64,000 nt of DNA from positions 62,001-126,000 of the forward strand of contig NZ_SMKL01000006.1 in assembly GCF_004348545.1 (NCBI RefSeq). The letters run 5' to 3'. Origin of the DNA: Jiangella ureilytica (GTDB taxonomy: Bacteria; Actinomycetota; Actinomycetes; Jiangellales; Jiangellaceae). The notes under the pieces are model-generated. The model saw nothing but the letters and a program-made list of their open reading frames with translations. It searched no databases and was not told where the DNA came from. A program made the translations under genes and the position numbers. This document shows, piece after piece, positions 33,263-41,745 of the stretch (positions are counted from its first letter, which is position 1; every line of letters starts with the position of its first letter).

Positions 33263-34759
33263 ATGAACCCCGAATTTCACGGTGCCGCGGAGCCGCCAAT
33301 CGGCCAGTTGATCCGGTCGGCCCGGCTGCGCCTGCACATGAGCCAGTACACGCTCGCCGACAGACTGGCCGCGGTCTCCGGCAAGCCCACCATGGGCCGC
33401 GATCGCGTCGCCCGCTGGGAGCGCGGCCGGCAGGTTCCCCGGCATGAGTGGCGGCAGTGGCTCGCCGTGGTCCTCGAGGTCCCGGTCCAACGGCTGGACG
33501 CGGGTGCGGCGACGGCGCGGCGGCAGAACCGGCTCGGGCAGGCGGCCGCGGTCGCCCCGCTGCCGGAGTCGGGAACGCCTCGCCGGCCCCAGGGCACGCC
33601 GGCGCTGCTGCCCGTGTTCAGGTCGCGGGTGCAGGCGGGCATCCTCGCGGCCACGCTGCTCAACCCCGACCGCGCGTTCAGCCTCACCGAACTGGCCGAG
33701 CACGCCGGCGGCTCGCTCGCGTCGGTGTCGAAGGAGGCCAAGCTCCTGGAGGATGCGGGCATCCTGACCAGACGCAACGACGGCGCCATCCGGCTCATGC
33801 GGGCAGCCACGGACCGCCCCACCCTTGCCCCGCTCACCGAGCTGATCCGGGGCACCTACGGGGTGCCGCAGATCGTCGGCGAGGAGTTCGGCCGCGTCGC
33901 GGGCGTCGCCCGGATCGCCCTCACCGGCACCTGGGCGGAGCGGTTCACCGGCGTCGTAGGCCCGGAGCCGGACGTCATCCAGGTGCGGCTCACGCCCGAC
34001 CACGACCACACGCCCCGCCGGCCGGAGCTGCTGGCCGCGGCGCGCCGGGCCGAGCGCCGGCTGCACCGCCGCGTCGCGTTCGCCGTGGTGGGCCGTCCTG
34101 ACGGCACCCGCCGCCCGGGCGGAACGACCAGCACGGGCGGACCGGCCAACGGCGTCGTGGCCGCCCGCGGCCTCCGCCCCACGACCCTGGTGACCGTACG
34201 GACCCGCCCGCACGAGCCGATCCGCATCCCCCGCCAGCACGGCGCGGAACCCGTCGTTCACATAGCGCCGCCGGCCAGATCCGACACGGTGCCTGTCTCG
34301 GCGGGCGGCTGGACGGGCGGTGCGAGCCTGGTGGCCGAACTGCTGGCCGGCAGCCGGCTCGAGCTGTTCAGCGGCCCGGCGGCCGACGGCCGGCCCTACT
34401 TCGACCAGGCCGCACACCACCTCGCCGCCGCCGAGGACGTCATGGCCGCCTCCCCCGGGTCGGCGTTCGTGCTGGTCTGCCAGGCCGCGGAGCTCGTGGG
34501 CTGCGGGTTGCTGGCCGCGCAGGGCCTCCGTCCCGCCGCGGGCGCCGACGGCGACGTCGTCAGCCGCGCCGTCATCGCGCAGTTCGGCGACCGCTTCGGC
34601 CACCTCGAGCTGCTCCACCGCCGGCTGCTGAGCCTCGCCCACCCGGTCGGGCGCGACAACCGCGTCGCCGCGCACGACGTCGAGGCCGCGCTGCCCGCGA
34701 TCCGGTCGCTCGTGCAGGAGGCGCGGACGCTCGCGCCGCAGCTCGACCTCTTCGGCTGA
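33263..34759 (+). CDS. XRE - winged-helix - degenerate MNT nucleotidyltransferase - HEPN-like fusion
   Basis: A 498-residue protein. Residues ~12-75 form an XRE HTH (LIRSARLRLHMSQYTLADRL, VARWERGRQ). Residues ~120-185 form a winged helix (AFSLTELAEHAGGSLASVSKEA). Next comes the MNT-type segment GTWAERFTGVVGPEPDVIQV, aligned with the GSWAARYxGExGPxPxDIDV motif of minimal nucleotidyltransferases; the catalytic aspartates are replaced by V and Q. After a Gly/Thr/Arg-rich linker, residues ~360-498 are a helical HEPN-like domain. The XRE part resembles the regulator at 38056-38373. MNT-HEPN pairs are usually toxin-antitoxin partners, so a single DNA-binding chain is unusual. It may be a regulator or a self-contained defence protein. 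Confidence 0.7.
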   Translation: MNPEFHGAAEPPIGQLIRSARLRLHMSQYTLADRLAAVSGKPTMGRDRVARWERGRQVPRHEWRQWLAVVLEVPVQRLDAGAATARRQNRLGQAAAVAPLPESGTPRRPQGTPALLPVFRSRVQAGILAATLLNPDRAFSLTELAEHAGGSLASVSKEAKLLEDAGILTRRNDGAIRLMRAATDRPTLAPLTELIRGTYGVPQIVGEEFGRVAGVARIALTGTWAERFTGVVGPEPDVIQVRLTPDHDHTPRRPELLAAARRAERRLHRRVAFAVVGRPDGTRRPGGTTSTGGPANGVVAARGLRPTTLVTVRTRPHEPIRIPRQHGAEPVVHIAPPARSDTVPVSAGGWTGGASLVAELLAGSRLELFSGPAADGRPYFDQAAHHLAAAEDVMAASPGSAFVLVCQAAELVGCGLLAAQGLRPAAGADGDVVSRAVIAQFGDRFGHLELLHRRLLSLAHPVGRDNRVAAHDVEAALPAIRSLVQEARTLAPQLDLFG

Positions 34760-34779
34760 GACGGGCCCGCCCGGCGGGC

Positions 34780-35415
34780 TCAGCCGAGCTCGCGTGAGTA
34801 CGTGTTGGGCTGTGCCCGCAGCAGCCCCGTCAGCAGCGTGTCCTCCAGCCGCCGCACCGTCACCGGGTTGCCGACCACCCCGAACACGTGGTTGAGCCGC
34901 TGCGTCAGCGGACGGACGATGCCGACGTTGAGGTCGTGTCCGCGCCCCTCGGACAGGTTCATGGCCGGCTCGAACCGCAGCTCGCGCTCCGGCGGACGGC
35001 CCAGCAGCCCCTCCAGGTGCTCGCGATAGTCCACCGACCTCACCTGGAAGGACAGGACACCGCAGTCGGCCGACCACCAGGTGCTGACATCGGCCCCCGG
35101 TGAGAGCACCACGCCGGCACCCGGTTGCGCGGTCACCTCATCCTCGCCGATCCGTACCGTGTACGTGCCGAAGAGCACGACCTGCAGCACGTAGAAGTCC
35201 AGCTCGCCGGGGTGCGTCCGCGTCTCGGCGCCGAACGCCAGGTACCCGGCCGAGATGCGCTCCAGCCGGCGACAGTTGAGGTAGGCGTCGAGGCCGTCGC
35301 CGGGGCGCACCGGCTCGATCGGGTGACGGTGGACGAAGCGGTAGATCACCTCGCGGGTGTGGTCGACGTCAGAGGACCGCAGCACGGGAAAACGATCGAG
35401 CGGCGCCATGATCAT
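34780..35415 (-). CDS. AraC-type ligand-binding domain protein lacking the DNA-binding domain
   Basis: A 211-residue protein aligned with the first ~210 residues of the AraC regulator upstream: LDRFPVLRSSDVDHTREV versus LDRYPVFQSHELDHAREV, and ELDFYVLQVVLFGTYTVRIG versus its PGELGSFFVVQVPLTG region. It then ends at QPNTYSRELG where the partner continues into a two-helix AraC DNA-binding domain. The stop is clean and no HTH remnant is visible downstream. It may bind the same ligand or form mixed dimers with the full-length protein. The start among two nearby methionines is uncertain. Confidence 0.7.
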   Translation of the reverse strand: MIMAPLDRFPVLRSSDVDHTREVIYRFVHRHPIEPVRPGDGLDAYLNCRRLERISAGYLAFGAETRTHPGELDFYVLQVVLFGTYTVRIGEDEVTAQPGAGVVLSPGADVSTWWSADCGVLSFQVRSVDYREHLEGLLGRPPERELRFEPAMNLSEGRGHDLNVGIVRPLTQRLNHVFGVVGNPVTVRRLEDTLLTGLLRAQPNTYSRELG

Positions 35416-35446
35416 GTCCGTGTCGGGGTCATGGCGCCGCGCCCGT

Positions 35447-36427
35447 TCACCGGGCCAGGGTCTCCGACGGCAACTCGCCGTACCGCGCGTTGTAGGCCCG
35501 CGCGAACCGCCCCGGATGGCCGAGCCCCCATCGGGCCACGACGGCGTTGACGGTGGTGGTGTCGCGCTGGGCGGCGAGCAGCTCTTCGTGGGCGCGCTGC
35601 ATGCGCACCTGGGTGAGATAGGCCCGCGGCGTCGTGCCCAGGTGCAGCCGGAAGCCCAGCTGCAGCGAGCGGACACTGACCTGCGCCTCTCTGGCCAGGC
35701 TCGTCACGGTGTGCCGCCACTCCGGGTGGCTTTCGATCAGCTCGCGGACAATGGTGACGGCCCGGTGCGGCACCGGCGTCCGCGTGGTGTCGTCGAGCAG
35801 CGCGGTGTAGTTGTGCGGCTGCGACAGCAGCAGCCCCGTCATGAGCCAGTCCTCGTACTCCGAGGCCACGACCTGCTTGTTGAGCATGCTGTGATCAGGC
35901 CGGTCCAGCTCCTCGACCAGCAGCCGGAACACCGAGAGCCAGCTGCGTCCGGGGCCGGCGCTGACGTCCATGCCGAGCTCGAACCGGACCGGTGCGGGCA
36001 GCGGCGCCCCGATCATGTCGCGCAGATGTGCCTCGAGCGCCGATCGCTCCAGGCGCAGGATCAGCTGCGAGCAGTCGGCCGACCAGCGCTGGGTCAGCGG
36101 GATGGTGGGCGAGATGACCGAGGCGGTGTCCGGCGTGGACAGCAGCTCCTCGTTGCCGTAGAGGATCAGGCTGTGCCCCGTGAGCGGCACCTGAACGACG
36201 AAGAACGACCCCAGCTCGCCGGGCTCGATGACGACGTCGCCTCCGTAGGTGATGTAGTTGGCCGAGATGCGGTCGATGCGCCGGGTGTTCATCCGGGCGT
36301 CGATCTCGGTCGAGCGGCCGAGCAGATCGAGGCGGTGCGGCGTGAAGATGCGGCCCACCACCTCACGCGCGTGGTCCAGTTCATGTGACTGGAACACGGG
36401 ATATCGATCGAGCGGCATGGTCGTCAT
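35447..36427 (-). CDS. AraC-family transcriptional regulator
   Basis: A 326-residue regulator. An N-terminal cupin-like AraC-binding domain (residues ~1-200) is followed by the paired HTH domain: SLAREAQVSVRSLQLGFRLHLGTTPRAYLTQVRMQRAH and a C-terminal WGLGHPGRFARAYNARYGELPSE, quoted here in part as motifs. GGGGAG lies 8 bp before the ATG. Divergent transcription toward the tryptophanase gene (start 36720) makes that gene a plausible target. The truncated paralogue follows 31 bp downstream in the same direction. Confidence 0.87.
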   Translation of the reverse strand: MTTMPLDRYPVFQSHELDHAREVVGRIFTPHRLDLLGRSTEIDARMNTRRIDRISANYITYGGDVVIEPGELGSFFVVQVPLTGHSLILYGNEELLSTPDTASVISPTIPLTQRWSADCSQLILRLERSALEAHLRDMIGAPLPAPVRFELGMDVSAGPGRSWLSVFRLLVEELDRPDHSMLNKQVVASEYEDWLMTGLLLSQPHNYTALLDDTTRTPVPHRAVTIVRELIESHPEWRHTVTSLAREAQVSVRSLQLGFRLHLGTTPRAYLTQVRMQRAHEELLAAQRDTTTVNAVVARWGLGHPGRFARAYNARYGELPSETLAR

Positions 36428-36640
36428 GACGGTTCTCCCCTGCGGACGCTCCCCCTTGGTTCGGAGCGATGAGCAACCCTCACTCCCGCGCTTCTGGAGA
36501 GAGCATTCCACGGCACCGCACCGTTGCCTAGCACGTCAGTCGACAACAAGATCAACAGTGACGGTAGTACGCCCGGCACGCCCCGTCACCCTGACGAGTG
36601 TCACAAAACCGGCCTCGACGTCACAGTCTCGCCCCGACCC
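36428..36640. other. Divergent intergenic region between AraC and tryptophanase genes
   Basis: No coding sequence is evident here. Together with the GAAAAC element that follows, it separates the AraC gene from the tryptophanase by about 290 bp. I see no clear tandem repeats of the kind expected for AraC binding. Confidence 0.4.
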
Positions 36641-36688
36641 GAAAACTGGCCCCTGCCTGCGGCGGCGTGGCTCGCACAGACTTGATGA
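36641..36688 (+). promoter_or_regulatory. Shared upstream element of the tryptophanase gene
   Basis: GAAAAC (36641-36646), 35 bp, then TTGATGA (36682-36688), followed by CATCGAGTC and GGGAAGG before the start. The same motif order with identical 35-bp spacing occurs before the radical-SAM gene (38468-38515). TTGATG may be the -10 region and GAAAAC an activator site. Confidence 0.55.
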
Positions 36689-36719
36689 CATCGAGTCGCA
36701 CATCGGGAAGGGACTATCT

Positions 36720-38162
36720 GTGCCCGACTTCATGGAGCCGTTCCGTATCAAGGCCGTCGAGCCGATCCCGTTCCCGGATCCGGACCAGCGCCGCCGCGCG
36801 CTGACCGATGCCGGGTTCAACCTGTTCCGGGTGCCGGCGCGGGCCATCACCATCGACCTGCTGACCGACTCCGGGACCAGCGCCATGTCGTCGGCTCAGT
36901 GGGCGGCCCTGCTCGACGGGGACGAGTCGTATGCGGGCGCGCGGTCGTACGAGCGGTTCGAGGCGGTGGTGCGCGACCTCACCGGCTACGACGAGGTGAT
37001 CCCGGTCCACCAGGGCCGGGCGGCCGAGCGGATCCTGCTCGGCCGGCTGCTGCGCCCCGGCGACGTCAGCGTGGCGAACACCCACTTCGACACGACGCGG
37101 GCGAGCGTCGAGGCGGCCGGGGCCGTCGCCGTCGACCTGCCGTCGGAAGCGCCCGCGCCGGCGGCGTTCGGCGGCGACATCTCGCTTCCCGCCCTGCGCG
37201 GCCTGCTCGAGGGGCCCGACGGCGTCAGCGTGCGGTGTGTGGTCCTCACCATCACGAACAACGCCGGCGGCGGCCAGCCGGTGTCGCTGGACAACGTGGC
37301 CGCCGCGCGCGAGCTGTGCACCGCGCACGGCGTGCCGCTCCTGCTGGACGCCTCGCGGTTCGCCGAGAACGCCTACCTCATCACCGAGCGCGACCCCGCC
37401 CACGCCGGCCGGCCGCCGCGGGAGGTCGCGCGCGAGGTGTTCGGGCTGGCCGACGGGTGCTGGGCCAGCCTGAAGAAGGACGGCGTCGCCAACATCGGCG
37501 GCCTCATCGCGCTGCGCGACACCGAGCTGGCCCGCCGCTGCCGCGACCACCTGATCGCCGTCGAGGGGTTCCCGACGTACGGCGGGCTGGCCGGGCGCGA
37601 TCTCGAGGCGCTGGCGCAGGGCCTGCGCGAGGTGACCGAGCCGGCGTACCTGCGCTACCGCGCGCAGACCGCGCGCTGGTTCGGCGACCGGCTGGCCGAG
37701 GCCGGGCTGCCGGTGCTGCAGCCCACCGGCTGCCACGCCGTCTACGTCGACGCCGCTCGGCTGCTGCCGCACGTGCCGCCGCACCGGTTCCCGGCGACGG
37801 CGCTGGCCAACGAGCTGTACCTGGCCGGCGCGGTGCGGGTGACCGAGCTGGGGACCCTGGTGTTCGGGCGACCCGACCCGGCCGGCGGCGACGATCTGCC
37901 CGCGCCGCGCGAACTGGTCCGATTCTGCCTCCCCCGCCGGGTCTACACGAAGAGCCACCTCGAGTACGTCGCCGAGACCGCGGCGACGGTGGTGGCGAAG
38001 GCGGCGGAGATCCCGGGCTACCGCGTGGTGGAGCAGACCGGGTCGCTGCGCCACTTCACGGCCGTGCTCGCCCCGATCGCGGAGCCCGCGCCGCCCGGGC
38101 CCGCCGAGCCTGGCGAGCCGCCGCCTCGAGCTCCGACGAGCGCACCTCGAGCACCTCGCTGA
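36720..38162 (+). CDS. Tryptophanase/beta-eliminating lyase
   Basis: A 480-residue fold-type I PLP enzyme. Family motifs are present: the N-terminal LTDSGTSAMSSAQWAAL, SYAGARSYERF, VHQGRAAE, TITNNAGGGQPVS, LLDASRFAENAY and the PLP-lysine segment WASLKKDG. It splits tryptophan (or a substituted tryptophan) into indole, pyruvate and ammonia. The GTG start has AAGGGA 6 bp upstream. The last ~25 residues are a proline/alanine-rich tail because the gene runs 107 bp into an antisense XRE gene. Tyrosine phenol-lyase is the close alternative; the neighbouring tryptophan-methyltransferase-like gene favours tryptophanase. Confidence 0.85.
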   Translation: MPDFMEPFRIKAVEPIPFPDPDQRRRALTDAGFNLFRVPARAITIDLLTDSGTSAMSSAQWAALLDGDESYAGARSYERFEAVVRDLTGYDEVIPVHQGRAAERILLGRLLRPGDVSVANTHFDTTRASVEAAGAVAVDLPSEAPAPAAFGGDISLPALRGLLEGPDGVSVRCVVLTITNNAGGGQPVSLDNVAAARELCTAHGVPLLLDASRFAENAYLITERDPAHAGRPPREVAREVFGLADGCWASLKKDGVANIGGLIALRDTELARRCRDHLIAVEGFPTYGGLAGRDLEALAQGLREVTEPAYLRYRAQTARWFGDRLAEAGLPVLQPTGCHAVYVDAARLLPHVPPHRFPATALANELYLAGAVRVTELGTLVFGRPDPAGGDDLPAPRELVRFCLPRRVYTKSHLEYVAETAATVVAKAAEIPGYRVVEQTGSLRHFTAVLAPIAEPAPPGPAEPGEPPPRAPTSAPRAPR

Positions 38163-38373
38163 TCCACTGCCGCCAGTACGGGCCTGGGATCCGCTTGCCG
38201 CGCTCCCACCGGGCGACCTCGTCGCGGGTGAGCGAGCCGTTGCCCGAGACCCGTGCCAGCTCGTCGGCGATGCCGTACTGGCTGTAGCCCAGCCGGCTGC
38301 GAGCGCGCCGGATGACGGCCCCGACGTGAGCGTCGGTCGCCGCCGATCCGTTCCGGGGGACGATCGTCTGCAC
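38056..38373 (-). CDS. XRE-family regulator between tryptophanase and radical-SAM genes
   Basis: A 105-residue HTH protein: AVIRRARSRLGYSQYGIADEL, RDEVARWERGKRIPGPYW and a basic Ala/Arg-rich C-terminal tail. It resembles the N-terminal domain of the fusion at 33263 (VARWERGRQVP, EWRQWL). Its 3' end overlaps the convergent tryptophanase gene by 107 bp on opposite strands, and it is divergent from the radical-SAM gene. It may regulate both by binding the shared GAAAAC elements; this is inference. Confidence 0.75.
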   Translation of the reverse strand: MQTIVPRNGSAATDAHVGAVIRRARSRLGYSQYGIADELARVSGNGSLTRDEVARWERGKRIPGPYWRQWISEVLEVRSSELEAAARQARRARAARAPRSGRARP

Positions 38374-38467
38374 CCTTCGAGGGTGATCAACAGGCCACCC
38401 CGGTTCCAGGACAGAACACGAAGACTCCTGTCCGTTTCACGAATCGCCGCAGGCCAGCGAGCCGCCG

Positions 38468-38515
38468 GAAAACGGCCCCCTCCCCAAGGCCCCAGGCGGC
38501 TGCGAGGCTTGATGA
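38468..38515 (+). promoter_or_regulatory. Shared upstream element of the radical-SAM gene
   Basis: GAAAAC (38468-38473), 35 bp, TTGATGA (38509-38515), then TCGACTCCATCC and GGGGAGG before the ATG-equivalent start. The arrangement repeats that at 36641-36688 before the tryptophanase gene, including GC-rich filler with several identical blocks. Confidence 0.55.
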
Positions 38516-38540
38516 TCGACTCCATCCCCGGGGAGGCTCG

Positions 38541-40199
38541 GTGAGCAGACCGCTCGTGACTCTGGTGAACCCCAACCTGGTGCACCCGCCCATCACGCCG
38601 TACGCACTGGACATCCTCACCACGTCGCTCGAGGCGGCCGGGTTCGAGGTCGAGGTGCTCGACCTGACGCTGGTGCGCGACCGGTGGCGCTCGGAGGTGG
38701 CGGGATTCTTCGGCGAGCGCCGCCCGCTGCTGGTCGGGGTGACGTTCCGCAACACCGACACGATCTACCCGCAGGAGCAGCGCGTCTTCCTCGACTCCCA
38801 CCGCGACATCGTGCGCGAGATCCAGCGCTGGACGACGGCGCCGATCGTGGGCGGCGGGGTGGGGTTCTCGTCGATGCCGTTCGCCCTGGTCGACTGGTTC
38901 GGCATCGACTACGGCGTGAAGGGCCCGGGCGAGACGACGGTGGTGGAGCTCGCGACCATGCTGGCCACGAGCGACTCGCCGGCCAAGGTCCCCGGGCTGA
39001 TCATCAACCTGGGCAAGGGCGACGTCCGGCAGATCCCGCACCGCACGCCGCTGGTCGCCGACGGCCGGGTCGAGCTGGTGAACCGGGCGACGGCGTACAC
39101 GCGACGCTCCGGGACGCGGCACAAGGTCGACAACCTCGCCTACTACCGCCGCGGCGGGCTGGGCAACATCCTGACGAAGAACGGCTGCACGTTCACCTGC
39201 GCCCACTGCGTCGAGCCCGATGCCAAGGGCAACCGGTTCGCCCGGCGCGCCGAGTCCGCCGTCGTCGACGAGATGGAGCTGCTGACGTCGCAGGGCGTGC
39301 ACGACCTGCACACCACGGACAGCGAGTTCAACCTCAACATCGCCCACAGCAAGGCGGTGCTGCGCGAGATTGTCCGGCGCAAGCGGGCCGACCACACCTC
39401 GCCGCTGCACGACCTGCGGCTCTGGATCTACGTGCAGCCGGCGCCGTTCGACGAGGAGTACGCCGCCCTGCTGGCCGAGGCCGGCTGCGCGGGCATCAAC
39501 GTGGCACCGGACCACGTTCGTGACGACGTGCTCGACGGCTGGAAGGTGACCGGCCGCGGCACCCGCTTCTACACGCACGCCGACACGGAGAAGCTCTGTG
39601 ACCTGGCAAGACAGTACGGCATGCTGACGATGGTCGAGGCGCTGCTCGGCATGCCCGGCGAGACGGCGCAGACGATGAAGGACTGCGTCGACGGGCTGCT
39701 GGCGCTGGACGCCACCGTGGTCGGGTTCACGCTGGGCCTCAGGGCGTTCCCGTACTCGCCGCTCGGCCAGGACCTGGCCGCCCGCAGCGGCGGCACCCGG
39801 GTGGTCCCCGGCGTGCAGTCGAACACCGCGACGGCGCCGATCCTGCTGTCGACCCTGGAGCAATGCCACAGCCGGGTCGAGTACGAGCGGCAGTTCATGT
39901 TCGACCCGATGGGCGGCTTCCGGCCGGTGTACTACTTCTCACCGGCCCTGCCCGACGGCGCCCTCAACACCCACCCGGGCGATCGCTGGCTGACCAGCCT
40001 GGAGCTGCTGTGGGAGTGGGTGCCCGAGCACGACCGGCCCCGGGTGATGCTGCCGACGGCACCCGGCCTGACGCCGGAGGACAACAACTACGCGGACAAC
40101 CCGTTCCTGCTCAAGCTCACGGAACTGGGATACAAGGGCGCGTTCTGGTCGCACTGGCCGGTGCGTGAGCAGATCATGGGCGACACCGTCCCGGCCTAG
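38541..40199 (+). CDS. Cobalamin-dependent radical-SAM enzyme, tryptophan 2-C-methyltransferase-like (TsrM family)
   Basis: A 552-residue protein. The N-terminal cobalamin-binding-like domain (TLVNPNLVHPPITPYALDIL; GVTFRNTDTIYPQEQRVFL, both in part) is followed by a radical-SAM core with the CxxxCxxC iron-sulfur motif in NGCTFTCAHCVEP. The C-terminal region has YERQFMFDPMGGFRPVYYF and DNNYADNPFLL. These features recall TsrM, which methylates C2 of tryptophan using methylcobalamin. GGGGAGG precedes the start. With the co-regulated tryptophanase, the expected pathway is tryptophan to 2-methyltryptophan to 2-methylindole plus pyruvate. Substrate identity is inferred. Confidence 0.72.
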   Translation: MSRPLVTLVNPNLVHPPITPYALDILTTSLEAAGFEVEVLDLTLVRDRWRSEVAGFFGERRPLLVGVTFRNTDTIYPQEQRVFLDSHRDIVREIQRWTTAPIVGGGVGFSSMPFALVDWFGIDYGVKGPGETTVVELATMLATSDSPAKVPGLIINLGKGDVRQIPHRTPLVADGRVELVNRATAYTRRSGTRHKVDNLAYYRRGGLGNILTKNGCTFTCAHCVEPDAKGNRFARRAESAVVDEMELLTSQGVHDLHTTDSEFNLNIAHSKAVLREIVRRKRADHTSPLHDLRLWIYVQPAPFDEEYAALLAEAGCAGINVAPDHVRDDVLDGWKVTGRGTRFYTHADTEKLCDLARQYGMLTMVEALLGMPGETAQTMKDCVDGLLALDATVVGFTLGLRAFPYSPLGQDLAARSGGTRVVPGVQSNTATAPILLSTLEQCHSRVEYERQFMFDPMGGFRPVYYFSPALPDGALNTHPGDRWLTSLELLWEWVPEHDRPRVMLPTAPGLTPEDNNYADNPFLLKLTELGYKGAFWSHWPVREQIMGDTVPA

Positions 40200-40207
40200 A
40201 GACGACG

Positions 40208-40237
40208 ATGGCCCCGCCGGCTGACCGGCGGGGCCAT
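40208..40237. terminator. Strong bidirectional hairpin terminator
   Basis: ATGGCCCCGCCGG and CCGGCGGGGCCAT form a perfect 13-bp stem with a 4-nt CTGA loop between the convergent radical-SAM and cold-shock genes. There is no clear T tract, as is common in high-GC actinomycetes. Confidence 0.85.
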
Positions 40238-40255
40238 GTGTGACCGGACGTCGGC

Positions 40256-40459
40256 TCAGATGGGGCGGACGTTCTCGGCCTGCGGGCCCTTCTGGCCCTG
40301 CGTGATGTCGAACTCGACGCGCGCGTTGTCCTCGAGCGTGCGGAAGCCGTTGGCGTTGATGGCGGAGTAGTGGACGAAGACGTCCGCGCCGCCACCGTCC
40401 TGCTCGATGAAGCCGAAGCCCTTCTCGCCGTTGAACCACTTCACGGTGCCTTGTGCCAT
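40256..40459 (-). CDS. Cold-shock-domain protein (CspA type)
   Basis: A 67-residue single cold-shock domain with both RNA-binding motifs, KGFGFI and DVFVHY, in [20 protein letters not shown] context. It binds single-stranded nucleic acid and acts as an RNA chaperone or transcription antiterminator. AGAAGGAG lies just before the ATG. The upstream ~160 bp is gene-free and likely forms the long 5' leader usual for these genes. It stands alone, separated from the radical-SAM gene by the terminator. Confidence 0.95.
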   Translation of the reverse strand: MAQGTVKWFNGEKGFGFIEQDGGGADVFVHYSAINANGFRTLEDNARVEFDITQGQKGPQAENVRPI

Positions 40460-40686
40460 GGTGTTGCTCCTTCTGTGGGGTTACGAGTACGGATGCGGAT
40501 CGGCCAGATGGCCTGATCCGGGTTGCCGCGGTGGTCGTCCCCCCACTGCCGGACACCGATGCTCGTGGGCACGTAGCAAGAACGCCCGCAGGAGTGTGAC
40601 AATCCGCGGGCGTTCGACAACGTGCCAGGAACTGCTCATGCAACCGCAGGAAAGCTTAGCACGGGCCGGCCCGAACACCCGGATCG

Positions 40687-41634
40687 TCACTCGCGGCGCT
40701 CGCGGGCGCGCCGCTTGCCCTCGTGCATCGCGGCGACCCGGGCGACGGGGATCGTGTGCCCCTCCTCGACCAGATCGGCGGGCAGCCGCTGGGGTGCCGG
40801 CATGGCTGCCGCCCACGGGTCGTCGTCGCCGAGGAGGGCGAGGGCGGTGTGGACGGTGAAGTCGCCCGGAGTCACCGTGTCGAGCCGATCCCAGCTCACC
40901 GGGAACGAGACCGGCAGCCCGGGCCGCAGCCGCGGACTGTACGCGGCGACGACGGTGGCACCGCCGGCCCGGGTGGAGTCGAGGAACACCTTCCCGCCGC
41001 GGTCGTCCTTGATGTACGCGGTGGTGGCCAGCGACGGGTCCAGCCGCTCGGCCCGCGCGGCGACGGCCCGGGTGGCGGCCGCGACGTCCTCGGGCGACTG
41101 CGGCTCGAGCGGCACGAAGATGTGCACGCCCTTGGATCCGCTGGTCTTCACCGCGCCGGTCAGCCCGTCGTTCTCGAGCGCCTGCCGGACCAGCTGCGCG
41201 GCGGCCGCGGCGGCCGCGAAGGTCTCGCCCTCGGGCGGGTCGATGTCCATGATCAGGTGCGTCGGCACGTCCCAGGCGTCGGCCTTGACCAGAGTCGGGT
41301 GGTACTCGACGGCACGCTGGTTGGCGAACCAGAGCAGCGTGCGGCGATCGTTGCACAGCGCGTACGACACCTCGCGCTTGGACGCCTGCGCCCATGTCTT
41401 CACGGTCGGGATCCAGGACGGCGCGTACTTGGGGATGTTCTTCTGCATGAAGCCGGGCTGACCGGGCCGGACGCGGACCACCGACAGCGGCCGGCCCTCG
41501 AGTCCGGGCAGGATCCGCTGGTGCACGGCGTCGAGATAGTCGACGAGGTCGCGCTTGGTGGCGTCGTCGCCGTCGGACAGCACCTGGTCGAGGTGGGTCA
41601 GCGGGACACCGTCGCGTTCCTCGTCGGCGCTCAT
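40687..41634 (-). CDS. LigD-type primase/polymerase-domain protein (PolD)
   Basis: A 315-residue stand-alone archaeo-eukaryotic primase-type polymerase domain of the bacterial NHEJ ligase LigD. Motif I is in MDIDPPEG (metal-binding aspartates), followed by KTSGSKGVHIFVPL and, near residue 225, DSTRAGGATVVAAYSPR. It would fill gaps or add nucleotides at double-strand breaks together with Ku and a ligase, neither of which is in the window. The second methionine is used because AGGAG lies 6 bp before it, while it abuts the first. It is transcribed alone. Confidence 0.9.
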   Translation of the reverse strand: MSADEERDGVPLTHLDQVLSDGDDATKRDLVDYLDAVHQRILPGLEGRPLSVVRVRPGQPGFMQKNIPKYAPSWIPTVKTWAQASKREVSYALCNDRRTLLWFANQRAVEYHPTLVKADAWDVPTHLIMDIDPPEGETFAAAAAAAQLVRQALENDGLTGAVKTSGSKGVHIFVPLEPQSPEDVAAATRAVAARAERLDPSLATTAYIKDDRGGKVFLDSTRAGGATVVAAYSPRLRPGLPVSFPVSWDRLDTVTPGDFTVHTALALLGDDDPWAAAMPAPQRLPADLVEEGHTIPVARVAAMHEGKRRARERRE

Positions 41635-41745
41635 CGACATCTCCTCTCAGGTCCGGCCACACCCGACGAACGCCGGACCGACGACTCGTGCGAGCCACCG
41701 GCGCCCAGTGGCCGCCGGTGTGCCTGGCCTCCCGTAGGCCTCAAC

